In this document: positions 35,501-44,475 of the stretch, piece after piece
How positions within the stretch are numbered: the stretch's first letter is position 1
Layout: every line of letters starts with the position of its first letter
Source: Isoptericola jiangsuensis
GTDB lineage: Bacteria; Actinomycetota; Actinomycetes; Actinomycetales; Cellulomonadaceae
Direction of reading: 5' to 3'
DNA length: 64,000 nucleotides
NCBI RefSeq assembly: GCF_002563715.1
Contig: NZ_PDJJ01000001.1
Span: 2,480,001 to 2,544,000, forward strand
Position numbers and translations under genes: made by a program
The notes under the pieces: generated by a model
Databases searched by the model: none
The model's input: the letters and a program-made list of their open reading frames with translations, nothing else
What the model was told of the DNA's origin: nothing

Positions 35501-35901
35501 CCCAGCTACGCATGACGAAGCAGCGCGCCGCCGTCGCCGAGGTCCTGGAGTCGTCCGACGAGTTCCGCAGCGCGCAGCAGCTGCACGAGGCGCTGCGCGG
35601 CCGGGGGGACGCCGTCGGTCTCGCGACCGTCTACCGCACGCTCCAGGCGCTGGCCGACGGCGGTGACGTGGACGTGCTGCGGGCCGACGACGGCGAGGCC
35701 CTGTACCGGCGCTGCGCCCGCACCGAGCACCACCACCACCTGGTGTGCCGGGCGTGCGGGCGTGCGGTCGAGATCGACGGCCCGACGGTCGAGGCGTGGG
35801 CGGCCAGCGTGGGCGCGGCCCACGGGTTCGCCGACATCGAGCACACCGTCGAGCTGTGGGGCACGTGCGCGGACTGCCGGGCTGCTGACAGGACGTCATG
35901 A
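35497..35901 (+). CDS. zur: Fur-family zinc uptake regulator
   Basis: The 134-residue repressor has an N-terminal winged helix (MTKQRAAVAEVLESSDEFRS with GLATVYRTLQALADGG). The dimerisation domain has metal sites: the His cluster TEHHHHLVCRACG plus the distal CADC pair, giving the structural Cys4 zinc site. Position at the end of the znu operon points to Zur rather than Fur. ATG 35497 overlaps the znuB stop and follows AAGGAG. With the Zur box before znuA, this would be an autoregulated zinc circuit. Confidence 0.93.
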   Translation: MTQLRMTKQRAAVAEVLESSDEFRSAQQLHEALRGRGDAVGLATVYRTLQALADGGDVDVLRADDGEALYRRCARTEHHHHLVCRACGRAVEIDGPTVEAWAASVGAAHGFADIEHTVELWGTCADCRAADRTS

Positions 35902-35906
35902 ACTGG

Positions 35907-35925
35907 TGAGGGCAGCCTTGCCTTA
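35907..35925. promoter_or_regulatory. DtxR/IdeR-like iron box upstream of the DedA-like gene
   Basis: Read on the - strand this is TAAGGCAAGGCTGCCCTCA, matching 13 of 19 positions of the DtxR/IdeR consensus TTAGGTTAGGCTAACCTAA. It lies just before the -10-like CATGAT (35930-35935) of the 179-aa gene, where a repressor would act. Confidence 0.5.
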
Positions 35926-35941
35926 GTGGCATGATGGGGGC

Positions 35942-36481
35942 GTGACGAACGCCCTCACCCTGGCCGCCGCGACGGACGACGCCGCCCGGCACGGGGTGTT
36001 CACCCTCAACGGCTTCCCCTTCTGGGCGGTCTACGCCGCCGCGTTCTGCCTCGTCATGGCCCGCGCCCAGGCCACGTACTGGCTGGGCCGCGGCGTCGCC
36101 CGCGGCCTCGGCGGGTCCCGCGTGGCCTCCGTGCTCGAAGGACCCCGCGCGGTCGTCGTCGTCGGCCGCATCCACCGGTGGGGCCCGCCCGCCGTGACGC
36201 TGTCGTTCCTCACCGTGGGCGTGCAGACCGTGGTCAACCTGTGCGCCGGCTACCTGCGCATGCCTTTCGGCCGGTACCTGGTGGCCCTGTTCTTCGGCTG
36301 CCTCATCTGGGCGGCCGTGTGGACCACGGTCGGCACCGCGGCGGTCTACGCCGCGATCTGGCTGTTCCTGCTGCACCCGGCAGCGCTCGCCGCGGCCCTG
36401 GTCCTGGTCGCGGGCGGCGCCTGGTGGTGGCTGCGCCGACGCCGCGACCGGCTCGCCACCACCACCGTCGAGCCCCTGTGA
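35942..36481 (+). CDS. DedA-like (VTT domain) membrane protein
   Basis: The 179-residue protein has four to five hydrophobic helices and a DedA/SNARE-associated pattern. Pieces include YWLGRGVARGLGGSRVASVL, RIHRWGPPAVTLSFLTVGVQ and the FAMILY-like GYLRMPFGRYLVALFFGCLIW. DedA proteins move polyprenyl-phosphate or phospholipids across the membrane, but members this short are less studied. GTG 35942 has GGGGG close upstream and CATGAT six bases away. The iron box before it suggests iron control, which is unusual for this family. Confidence 0.7.
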   Translation: MTNALTLAAATDDAARHGVFTLNGFPFWAVYAAAFCLVMARAQATYWLGRGVARGLGGSRVASVLEGPRAVVVVGRIHRWGPPAVTLSFLTVGVQTVVNLCAGYLRMPFGRYLVALFFGCLIWAAVWTTVGTAAVYAAIWLFLLHPAALAAALVLVAGGAWWWLRRRRDRLATTTVEPL

Positions 36482-36526
36482 CCTCGCCCACGGGAGCGCC
36501 CAGGGGCCTCGGGGCGTGTGCCAGAC

Positions 36527-36545
36527 TTAGGCAATGCTCGCCTCA
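36527..36545. promoter_or_regulatory. DtxR/IdeR-like iron box at the siderophore permease start
   Basis: TTAGGCAATGCTCGCCTCA matches 13 of 19 consensus positions and spans the ATG at 36534. CAGACT at 36522-36527, six bases before the ATG, is a possible -10, so repressor would cover the start of a leaderless message. Confidence 0.55.
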
Positions 36546-37589
36546 CCTCACGCAACGCCGTCCCCGGCTCGCGTGACGACCGACGCGCGCAGCCAGGTGG
36601 CCCGCAGGACCCGCCGCCGGCTGCTCACCCTCACCCTGACGCTCCTCGGGCTCGGCCTCGTGGTGGTCGCCAGCCTCGCCCTCGGCGTCCGGGACATCTC
36701 CCCCGCCGTCGTCTGGGACGCCCTGACCGCACCCGTCGCCGGGAACGTCGACCACGACGTCGTCCTCGACCAGCGCGTCCCCCGCGCCCTCGTCGGGCTC
36801 GTCGCCGGGCTCGCCCTGGGCGTCTGCGGCGCCGTCATCCAGGGTGTCACCCGCAACCCCATCGCCGACCCCGGCCTCCTCGGGCTCAACTCCGGCGCCT
36901 CGTTCGCCGTCGTGTGCGCCGTATGGCTCCTCGGGCTCAGCCAGCCGTCGCAGTTCGTGTGGTTCGCGTTCCTCGGGGCCGCCGCCACCGCCACGGTGGT
37001 GTTCGCCGTCGGCGCCGGGCAGCCCGTGAAGCTCGCGCTCGTCGGCGCCACCGTCACGGCCCTCATCACCCCGCTCATCACCCTGGTGCTGCTGCGCGAC
37101 CCCGCCGCGTTCAACCTCTACCGGTTCTGGGCCGTCGGGTCCCTCACCGGCCGCGGGCTCGACACGCTCGTCGCCGTCCTGCCGTTCGTCGCCGTCGGGG
37201 TCGCCGTCGCCGCCGCGCTCGCGCACCGCCTCAACATGCTCGCGCTCGGCGACGACGTCGCCCGCGGCCTCGGGCAGAACGTCGGCCTCACACGCGCCGC
37301 CGCCGGCCTCACCGTCGTGCTGCTGGCCGGCGCCGCCACGTCGCTCGCCGGACCCATCGCGCTCGTCGGGCTCGCCGTCCCCCACGCCGCCCGCCGCCTC
37401 GTGGGCACCGACTACCGGTGGGTCCTCGCCCTGAGCGCCGTCCTCGGTCCCGTCATGCTGCTCGGCGCCGACGTCATCGGCCGCCTCGTGCTCCCCCACG
37501 CCGAGCTCGAGGCGGGCGTCGTCGCCGCCGCCCTCGGCGCGCCCGTCCTCGTCGCCGTCGCCCGCGGCCGGAAGGTGGCCGGCCTGTGA
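36534..37589 (+). CDS. Siderophore ABC transporter permease (FecCD family), subunit 1
   Basis: The 351-residue permease has about nine to ten helices and the FecCD pattern: RVPRALVGLVAGLALGVCGAVIQGVTRNPIADPGLLGLNSGAS, given here as separate motifs RVPRALVGLVAGLALGVCG and GVTRNPIADPGLLG. The coupling region is ALGDDVARGLGQNVG and the end helix has GLAVPHAARRLVG. It imports ferric siderophores together with the next two genes. It ends in a GTGA overlap with the second permease. Confidence 0.92.
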   Translation: MLASPHATPSPARVTTDARSQVARRTRRRLLTLTLTLLGLGLVVVASLALGVRDISPAVVWDALTAPVAGNVDHDVVLDQRVPRALVGLVAGLALGVCGAVIQGVTRNPIADPGLLGLNSGASFAVVCAVWLLGLSQPSQFVWFAFLGAAATATVVFAVGAGQPVKLALVGATVTALITPLITLVLLRDPAAFNLYRFWAVGSLTGRGLDTLVAVLPFVAVGVAVAAALAHRLNMLALGDDVARGLGQNVGLTRAAAGLTVVLLAGAATSLAGPIALVGLAVPHAARRLVGTDYRWVLALSAVLGPVMLLGADVIGRLVLPHAELEAGVVAAALGAPVLVAVARGRKVAGL

Positions 37590-38647
37590 CCGCCCCGACC
37601 TCGTCCCCGCGACCCGCGACCGTCGACGTGGCGGACGTCCGCGCCCTGCGGGCCCGGCGCCACCGCCGGCTCGCGCTCGTCCTCGGCGTCCTCGCGGCGG
37701 CGATCCTCGCGCTCGCCACCCTGGCGCTCGTGATCGGCCCGGCCTCGCTGCCGCCGGGCAAGGCGGTGGCCGCGCTGTTCGGCGTCGGCGACGCCGGCGA
37801 CCTGTTCATCGTCCAGCGGCTGCGGCTGCCCCGGATCCTCGCCGCCCTGCTCGCCGGCGCGGCGTTCGCGCTCGCCGGGGCGCTCTTCCAGTCCACGCTG
37901 CGCAACCCGCTGGCCAGCCCCGACATCCTCGGCATCTCCGGCGGCGCCTCCCTCGGCGCCGTCACCTGCCTGCTCGGCTTCGGCCTCTCGGGGCTCGGTG
38001 TGGCCGCCGGGGCGTTCGTCGGCGCGGCCACGGTCGCCCTGCTCATCTGGTTCTTCGCGTGGCGCTCCGGGCTGCACGCCATCCGGTTCGTGCTCGTCGG
38101 TGTCGGGTTCTCCTACCTCGCGTCGTCCCTGCTCGCGTTCGAGCTGGCGTCCGTCGACCAGCGGGACGCCGCCTCGGCCCTCGTGTGGACGGTGGGCAGC
38201 GTCGCCGACGTCCGCGGCGCCGAGCTGTGGGTCCTCGGCGGCGGGCTCACCGTCCTCGCGCTCGCCGTCGCGGCGACCGCCCGCTGGCAGTCCGCGCTCG
38301 CCCTCGGCGACGACCACGCCTCCGGGCTCGGCGTCCGCGCCGACCGGGCCCGCGTCGTCACCCTGGCCCTGGCGGTCGCGATCGTCGCGGTCGCGACGTC
38401 CGTCGTCGGCCCCCTCGCGTTCGTCGCCCTCGTCGCCCCCGCCATCGCCCGTCGGCTGCTCGACGACGGCGGCCCCGCGCTCGGGGTCGCCGTCGGCACG
38501 GGCGCCGCGCTCGTGCTGGCGTCCGACCTCGTCGCGCAGCACGGCCTGTTCGGCGTGAGCGCCCCCACCGGCATCGTCACCGGCCTCGTCGGCGCCCCGT
38601 ATCTGCTGTGGCTGCTGGCCACCCACGACAGGAGGACCCGCTCATGA
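37586..38647 (+). CDS. Siderophore ABC transporter permease (FecCD family), subunit 2
   Basis: The 353-residue permease is the partner of the preceding one and probably forms a heterodimer with it. Family motifs are RLPRILAALLAGAAFALAGA, STLRNPLASPDILGISGGAS and ALGDDHASGLGVRADRARV. GTG 37586 overlaps the upstream stop, and its own TGA overlaps the ATPase start. The hydrophilic N-terminus is about 30 residues long and cytoplasmic. Confidence 0.92.
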   Translation: MTAPTSSPRPATVDVADVRALRARRHRRLALVLGVLAAAILALATLALVIGPASLPPGKAVAALFGVGDAGDLFIVQRLRLPRILAALLAGAAFALAGALFQSTLRNPLASPDILGISGGASLGAVTCLLGFGLSGLGVAAGAFVGAATVALLIWFFAWRSGLHAIRFVLVGVGFSYLASSLLAFELASVDQRDAASALVWTVGSVADVRGAELWVLGGGLTVLALAVAATARWQSALALGDDHASGLGVRADRARVVTLALAVAIVAVATSVVGPLAFVALVAPAIARRLLDDGGPALGVAVGTGAALVLASDLVAQHGLFGVSAPTGIVTGLVGAPYLLWLLATHDRRTRS

Positions 38648-39525
38648 TCGACACCGTGCACCGCGCGCCGCGGCTCCGCGAGCCCGGCACCGGCCCGCTG
38701 GCCGCGCACGGCGTCTCGATCGGCTACGACGGGCGCCGCGTCATCGAGGACCTCGACCTCGAGCTGCCCGCCGGCCGCGTCACCGCGATCGTCGGGCCCA
38801 ACGCGTGCGGCAAGTCCACCCTGCTGCGGGGCCTCGCCCGCCTGCACCCCCTGGAGGCCGGGCGCGTCACCCTCGGGGACCAGGACGTCACACGGATGCC
38901 CCGCCGGGAGCTCGCCCGGCTCGTGGGGGTCCTGCCGCAGTCGTCCGTGGCGCCCGACGGCGTCCGGGTCGCCGAGCTGGTCGGCCGCGGCCGGTACCCG
39001 CACCAGGGCTGGTTCGGCCGGCACAGCAGCGACGACGACGCCGTGGTCATGCGCTCCCTGGAGGCGACGGGCGTCGCGGACCTCGCCGACCGTCCCGTCG
39101 ACGAGCTGTCCGGCGGGCAGCGGCAGCGGGTCTGGATCGCGATGGTGCTCGCCCAGGAGACCGACGTCGTGCTGCTCGACGAGCCCACGACCTACCTGGA
39201 CGTCACGCACCAGGTGGAGCTGCTGGACCTGCTGCACGACCTCAACCGGGAGCGCGGCACGACGGTCGTCATGGTGCTGCACGAGCTGAACCTCGCGGCG
39301 CGGTACGCGGACCACCTGGTCGTGATGAGCGCCGGGCGGGTCGTGGCGCAGGGCGCCCCCGGGGACGTGCTGGACGAGGCGACGGTGCTGGCCGCGTTCG
39401 GCCTGGACGCCCGGGTGGTCCCGGACCCGGTCGCGGGGACCCCGATGATCGTGCCGGTGGGCCGCCACCACCGCCCCGACGGCTCGCTCGCGCCGACCGG
39501 CTCCACCGAGCCTTCGGGTGACTGA
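38644..39525 (+). CDS. Siderophore ABC transporter ATP-binding protein (FecE family)
   Basis: The 293-residue ATPase has Walker A GPNACGKST, the Q-loop GVLPQSS, signature ELSGGQRQRVWIAM, Walker B DVVLLDEPTTYLDV and the H-loop VLHELNLAARYADH. The segment GRGRYPHQGWFGRHS is typical of iron-siderophore ATPases. ATG 38644 has GGAGGA upstream and overlaps the permease stop. The C-terminus is longer than usual and Pro/Gly rich. Confidence 0.93.
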   Translation: MIDTVHRAPRLREPGTGPLAAHGVSIGYDGRRVIEDLDLELPAGRVTAIVGPNACGKSTLLRGLARLHPLEAGRVTLGDQDVTRMPRRELARLVGVLPQSSVAPDGVRVAELVGRGRYPHQGWFGRHSSDDDAVVMRSLEATGVADLADRPVDELSGGQRQRVWIAMVLAQETDVVLLDEPTTYLDVTHQVELLDLLHDLNRERGTTVVMVLHELNLAARYADHLVVMSAGRVVAQGAPGDVLDEATVLAAFGLDARVVPDPVAGTPMIVPVGRHHRPDGSLAPTGSTEPSGD

Positions 39526-39580
39526 GATCACATCACGATCCGGGCACGGGCGTGAGACGCCCGTTCCCGGCACGAATCAC

Positions 39581-39599
39581 TGAGGTTAGGCTTTCCTCA
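39581..39599. promoter_or_regulatory. Strong DtxR/IdeR-like iron box before the siderophore-binding protein
   Basis: TGAGGTTAGGCTTTCCTCA matches 15 of 19 consensus positions and is the best iron box in the window. It contains TAGGCT, a possible -10, so the binding-protein gene may have its own iron-repressed promoter. Confidence 0.75.
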
Positions 39600-39643
39600 T
39601 CACGAGTCATCCCGCGTCCGCGCGGGCACACCGAGGAGTCACC

Positions 39644-40708
39644 TTGCGCATCCGCCGCACCCTTGCCGCCGCCGTCGGGCTCGCCGCCGCCGGCACGCTG
39701 ACCCTGACCGCCTGCGCGTCCGACAGCGAGCCCGAGACCGCGGACACCGCCACCTCCGAGGCCCCCGCCGCCGAGGGCGCGACCGACGAGTTCCCCGTGA
39801 CCATCACGCACGCGTTCGGCGAGACCGTCGTCGAGTCCGCGCCGGAGCGCGTCGCCACCTGGGGCTGGGGCTCCACCGAGGCCGCCCTCGCCGTCGGCGT
39901 CGCGCCCGTCGGCGTGGCCGAGCAGGTCTGGACCGTCGGCCCGCAGACCCTCCTGCCCTGGGTCGAGGAGGGCTACGCCGAGCTCGGCGCCGAGGAGCCC
40001 GTGATCTTCACCGACGCCGAGTCCGGCGCCTCCATCCCCTACGAGGAGTTCGTCGAGGCCGACCCCGACCTCATCCTCGCGCCCTACTCCGGCATCACGC
40101 AGGAGCAGTACGACGTCCTGTCCGACATCGCGCCGGTCGTCGCCTACCCCGAGGGCTCCCCCTGGACCACGCCGTGGGACGAGACCATCCGCCTGTCCGC
40201 GCAGGCGCTCGGCCGCTCCGCCGCGGGCGAGCAGGTCCTCGCCGACGTCGACACCTACTTCGCGGACCTCGCCGCCGAGCACCCCGAGCTCGAGGGCAAG
40301 ACCTACGCCACGATCGTCGACTCCCCCACCGAGGGCCTCGTCTACGTCTACACCCCGGCCGACCCCCGCGTCTCCATCCTCGAGGGCCTCGGCGTCGTGT
40401 CCGCCCCGTCCGTGGACGAGCTCGACACCTCCGACGGCGGCTTCTACTACACCCTCTCCTACGAGGAGCTCGACAAGCTCGAGGCCGACTTCGTCGTCGC
40501 GTACGTCTACACCCAGGAGGAGGCCGAGACCCTCGCCGACAAGGCCGAGCTCCAGGCCATCCCCGCCGTCGCCGCCGGCAACGTCGTCCAGGTCGTCGAG
40601 CCCGTCGCCGTCTCGTCCGTGTCGCCGCCCACCGCGCTGTCCTACGACTGGAAGGACGGCGTCCCCGCGATCGTCGACCAGCTCGCCGCGCTCTACGGCG
40701 AGAGCTGA
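39644..40708 (+). CDS. Iron-siderophore substrate-binding lipoprotein (FecB/FepB-like)
   Basis: The 354-residue protein has a lipoprotein signal with lipobox LTAC (Cys at about 24) and an acidic linker. The mature class III binding-protein fold begins DEFPVTITHAFGETVVESAP and contains RVATWGWGSTEAALAVGVAPVG as separable pieces and the DPDLILAPYSGI motif. It starts with TTG 39644, fixed by GAGGAG seven bases upstream. It delivers ferric siderophore to the permease pair upstream. A 119-nt gap with an iron box separates it from the ATPase gene. Confidence 0.92.
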   Translation: MRIRRTLAAAVGLAAAGTLTLTACASDSEPETADTATSEAPAAEGATDEFPVTITHAFGETVVESAPERVATWGWGSTEAALAVGVAPVGVAEQVWTVGPQTLLPWVEEGYAELGAEEPVIFTDAESGASIPYEEFVEADPDLILAPYSGITQEQYDVLSDIAPVVAYPEGSPWTTPWDETIRLSAQALGRSAAGEQVLADVDTYFADLAAEHPELEGKTYATIVDSPTEGLVYVYTPADPRVSILEGLGVVSAPSVDELDTSDGGFYYTLSYEELDKLEADFVVAYVYTQEEAETLADKAELQAIPAVAAGNVVQVVEPVAVSSVSPPTALSYDWKDGVPAIVDQLAALYGES

Positions 40709-40726
40709 CCAGCAGCAGACCGGACA

Positions 40727-40824
40727 CCGGAGGGGCAGGGCCCCGCGCACGATCGTCTCTTCCCGAAGTGGAGCGCCCCCTGGGGCGCGTGAACGCGATC
40801 GTGCGCGGGGCCCTGCCCCTCCGG
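40727..40824. repeat. Perfect 29-bp inverted repeat with 40-nt centre
   Basis: Bases 40727-40755 and 40796-40824 are perfect reverse complements over 29 bp. The 40-nt centre holds a second hairpin GCGCCCC/GGGGCGC (40773-40779 with 40782-40788). It lies between the convergent siderophore-binding-protein and uppS genes and can act as a bidirectional terminator. The arms are longer than a terminator needs, and the sequence could also be a small palindromic element. I see no second copy in this window. Confidence 0.85.
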
Positions 40825-40835
40825 CGTCTCCTCGA

Positions 40836-41627
40836 TCAGGCCGTCGGCACGTCCACCGCGCCGCCGTAGCGCCGGTCGCGGCGCGCGAACTCCTCGACCG
40901 CGCGCCACAGGTGCCGCCGGTCGACGTCGGGCCACGGCTCGGGCAGGAACACCATCTCCGCGTAGGCGGCCTGCCAGATCATGAAGTTGCTGGTGCGCTG
41001 CTCGCCCGAGGACCGCAGGAACAGGTCGACGTCCGGCAGGTCGGGCTCGTCGAGGTACTTCTGGATCGTCTTCTCGCCGACGCGCGCGGGGTTGATCTTC
41101 CCGGCGACCGCGTCCCGCGCGATGGCGGCGGCCGCGTCGGCGATCTCCGCCCGGCCGCCGTAGTTCACGCACATCGTGAGCGTGCAGCGGTCGTTCTCCT
41201 TGGTCATCTCCTCGGCGACCTGGAGCTCGTTGATGACCGAGCCCCACAGCTTGGGGCGGCGTCCCGCCCAGCGGATCCGCACGCCCCAGGAGGACATCTC
41301 GTCGCGGCGGCGCCGGATGACGTCGCGGTTGAAGTTCATGAGGAAGCGCACCTCCTCGGGCGACCGCTTCCAGTTCTCGGTGCTGAACGCGTACGCGGAG
41401 ACGTGCTTGACGCCGATCTGCACGGCGCCCGCGACGACGTCGAGCAGCGACTTCTCGCCCTGCTTGTGGCCCTCGATGCGGGACAGGCCGCGGGCGTTGG
41501 CCCACCGGCCGTTGCCGTCCATGACGACCGCGACGTGGTTCGGCACGAACTGGGCCGGGATCGGCGGCGGGGTCGCGCCGGAGGGGTGCGGGTACGGCTC
41601 GGCGTACTGCCGGGTCTCGCGGGGCAT
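40836..41627 (-). CDS. uppS: Isoprenyl transferase (cis-prenyl diphosphate synthase)
   Basis: The 263-residue enzyme condenses isopentenyl diphosphates into the polyprenyl diphosphate used as cell-wall lipid carrier. The diphosphate-binding Asp37 is in [10 protein letters not shown], followed by [18 protein letters not shown], the RIRWAGRR region, and the C-terminal [16 protein letters not shown]-type motif. The final chain length cannot be read from sequence. ATG 41627 overlaps the recO stop by one base (TGATG), so the two are coupled. Confidence 0.94.
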   Translation of the reverse strand: MPRETRQYAEPYPHPSGATPPPIPAQFVPNHVAVVMDGNGRWANARGLSRIEGHKQGEKSLLDVVAGAVQIGVKHVSAYAFSTENWKRSPEEVRFLMNFNRDVIRRRRDEMSSWGVRIRWAGRRPKLWGSVINELQVAEEMTKENDRCTLTMCVNYGGRAEIADAAAAIARDAVAGKINPARVGEKTIQKYLDEPDLPDVDLFLRSSGEQRTSNFMIWQAAYAEMVFLPEPWPDVDRRHLWRAVEEFARRDRRYGGAVDVPTA

Positions 41628-42361
41628 CAGGCCTCTCTCTCGATCATGCGCAGGGAGCGCAGCGTGCGCTCCAGGTAGAACTGGGTGTAGGCGGCCACGA
41701 GGCCCGACGCCTCGGAGCGGTGCCGCGGCTCGGCGACGTCGGCGACGTCCCAGTCGCCGGCGAGCAGGGCGGCCAGCAGGGCGAACGTCTCGGGGGCGGG
41801 TGCCGCGGATCCCGGAGGTCGGCAGCGCGAGCAGACGGCGCCGCCCTGCGCGACGGCGAAGGCGCGGTGCGGTCCGGGTTCGCCGCAGCGCGCGCAGTCC
41901 GTGAACGACGCCGCCCAGCCGGCGACGGCCAGCGCGCGCAGCAGGTAGGAGTCCAGCACGAGGCCGGGGGCGTGCGTGCGCTCGGACAGGGCGCGCAGCG
42001 CTCCGACCAGCAGCCAGTACTGCTGCACGGCCGGCTCGCGTTCCTGTGCCACGAGGCGGTCGGCGGCCTCCAGCATCGCGGCGCCCGCCGTGTAGAGGGC
42101 GTAGTCCTCGCTGAGGGGGCGCGCGAACGCGCCGACGGTCTCGACCTGCGTGACGGAGTCGAGGTTGCGGCCCGCGTGGAGCTGGACGTCGACCATCATG
42201 AACGGCTCCAGGCGGGCGCCGAACCGCGACGACGTGCGCCGCACGCCGCGTCCGACGGCCCGCACCTTGCCGTGCTCCCGGGTGAGGAACGTGATGATGC
42301 GGTCCGCCTCGCCCAGCTTGTGGGTGCGCAGCACGATCGCGTCGTCTCGGTACAGGGGCAC
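41627..42361 (-). CDS. recO: DNA repair protein RecO
   Basis: The 244-residue protein has the N-terminal OB-fold ([19 protein letters not shown]), a helical middle and a zinc-finger with CARCGEPG and CSRCRPPG. RecO loads RecA on SSB-coated DNA in the RecFOR pathway. GTG 42361 lies six bases after GAGAAT on the - strand, a leaderless layout. It is followed directly by uppS. Confidence 0.94.
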   Translation of the reverse strand: MPLYRDDAIVLRTHKLGEADRIITFLTREHGKVRAVGRGVRRTSSRFGARLEPFMMVDVQLHAGRNLDSVTQVETVGAFARPLSEDYALYTAGAAMLEAADRLVAQEREPAVQQYWLLVGALRALSERTHAPGLVLDSYLLRALAVAGWAASFTDCARCGEPGPHRAFAVAQGGAVCSRCRPPGSAAPAPETFALLAALLAGDWDVADVAEPRHRSEASGLVAAYTQFYLERTLRSLRMIEREA

Positions 42362-42435
42362 CCGGTCATTCTCTCAGCCCGGACCGACACCTCGGGCGCG
42401 TCCTCCCCCCGTGCCGACCATGCCGCCGGGCCCGT

Positions 42436-42491
42436 CGACCATGCGATGAGGGCCCGTCCGGTCTCCCGGACGGGCCCTCATCGCATGGTCG
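42436..42491. terminator. 26-bp perfect terminator hairpin after leuA
   Basis: Arms 42436-42461 and 42466-42491 are perfect complements with a TCTC loop. It lies 18 nt beyond the leuA stop, and the recO promoter side is 75 nt further left. The 5' arm region also contains two near-direct repeats of CCGGGCCCGTCGACCATGC-type sequence just before it. Confidence 0.85.
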
Positions 42492-42509
42492 AGCGGAAGA
42501 GGCGGAGGA

Positions 42510-44418
<1,909 letters not shown>

Positions 44419-44475
44419 CCTCACACCGTACACCGTCCGTGGCCCAGGTCACGGCGGCCGTCCGCCGCACCCGGG

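Noticed and set aside
42400-42440. Short direct repeats of CCGGGCCCGTCGACCATG-type sequence near the leuA terminator as a mobile element end
   Set aside because: Only two imperfect copies, and the adjacent 26-bp hairpin explains the region as a terminator; no transposase is nearby.
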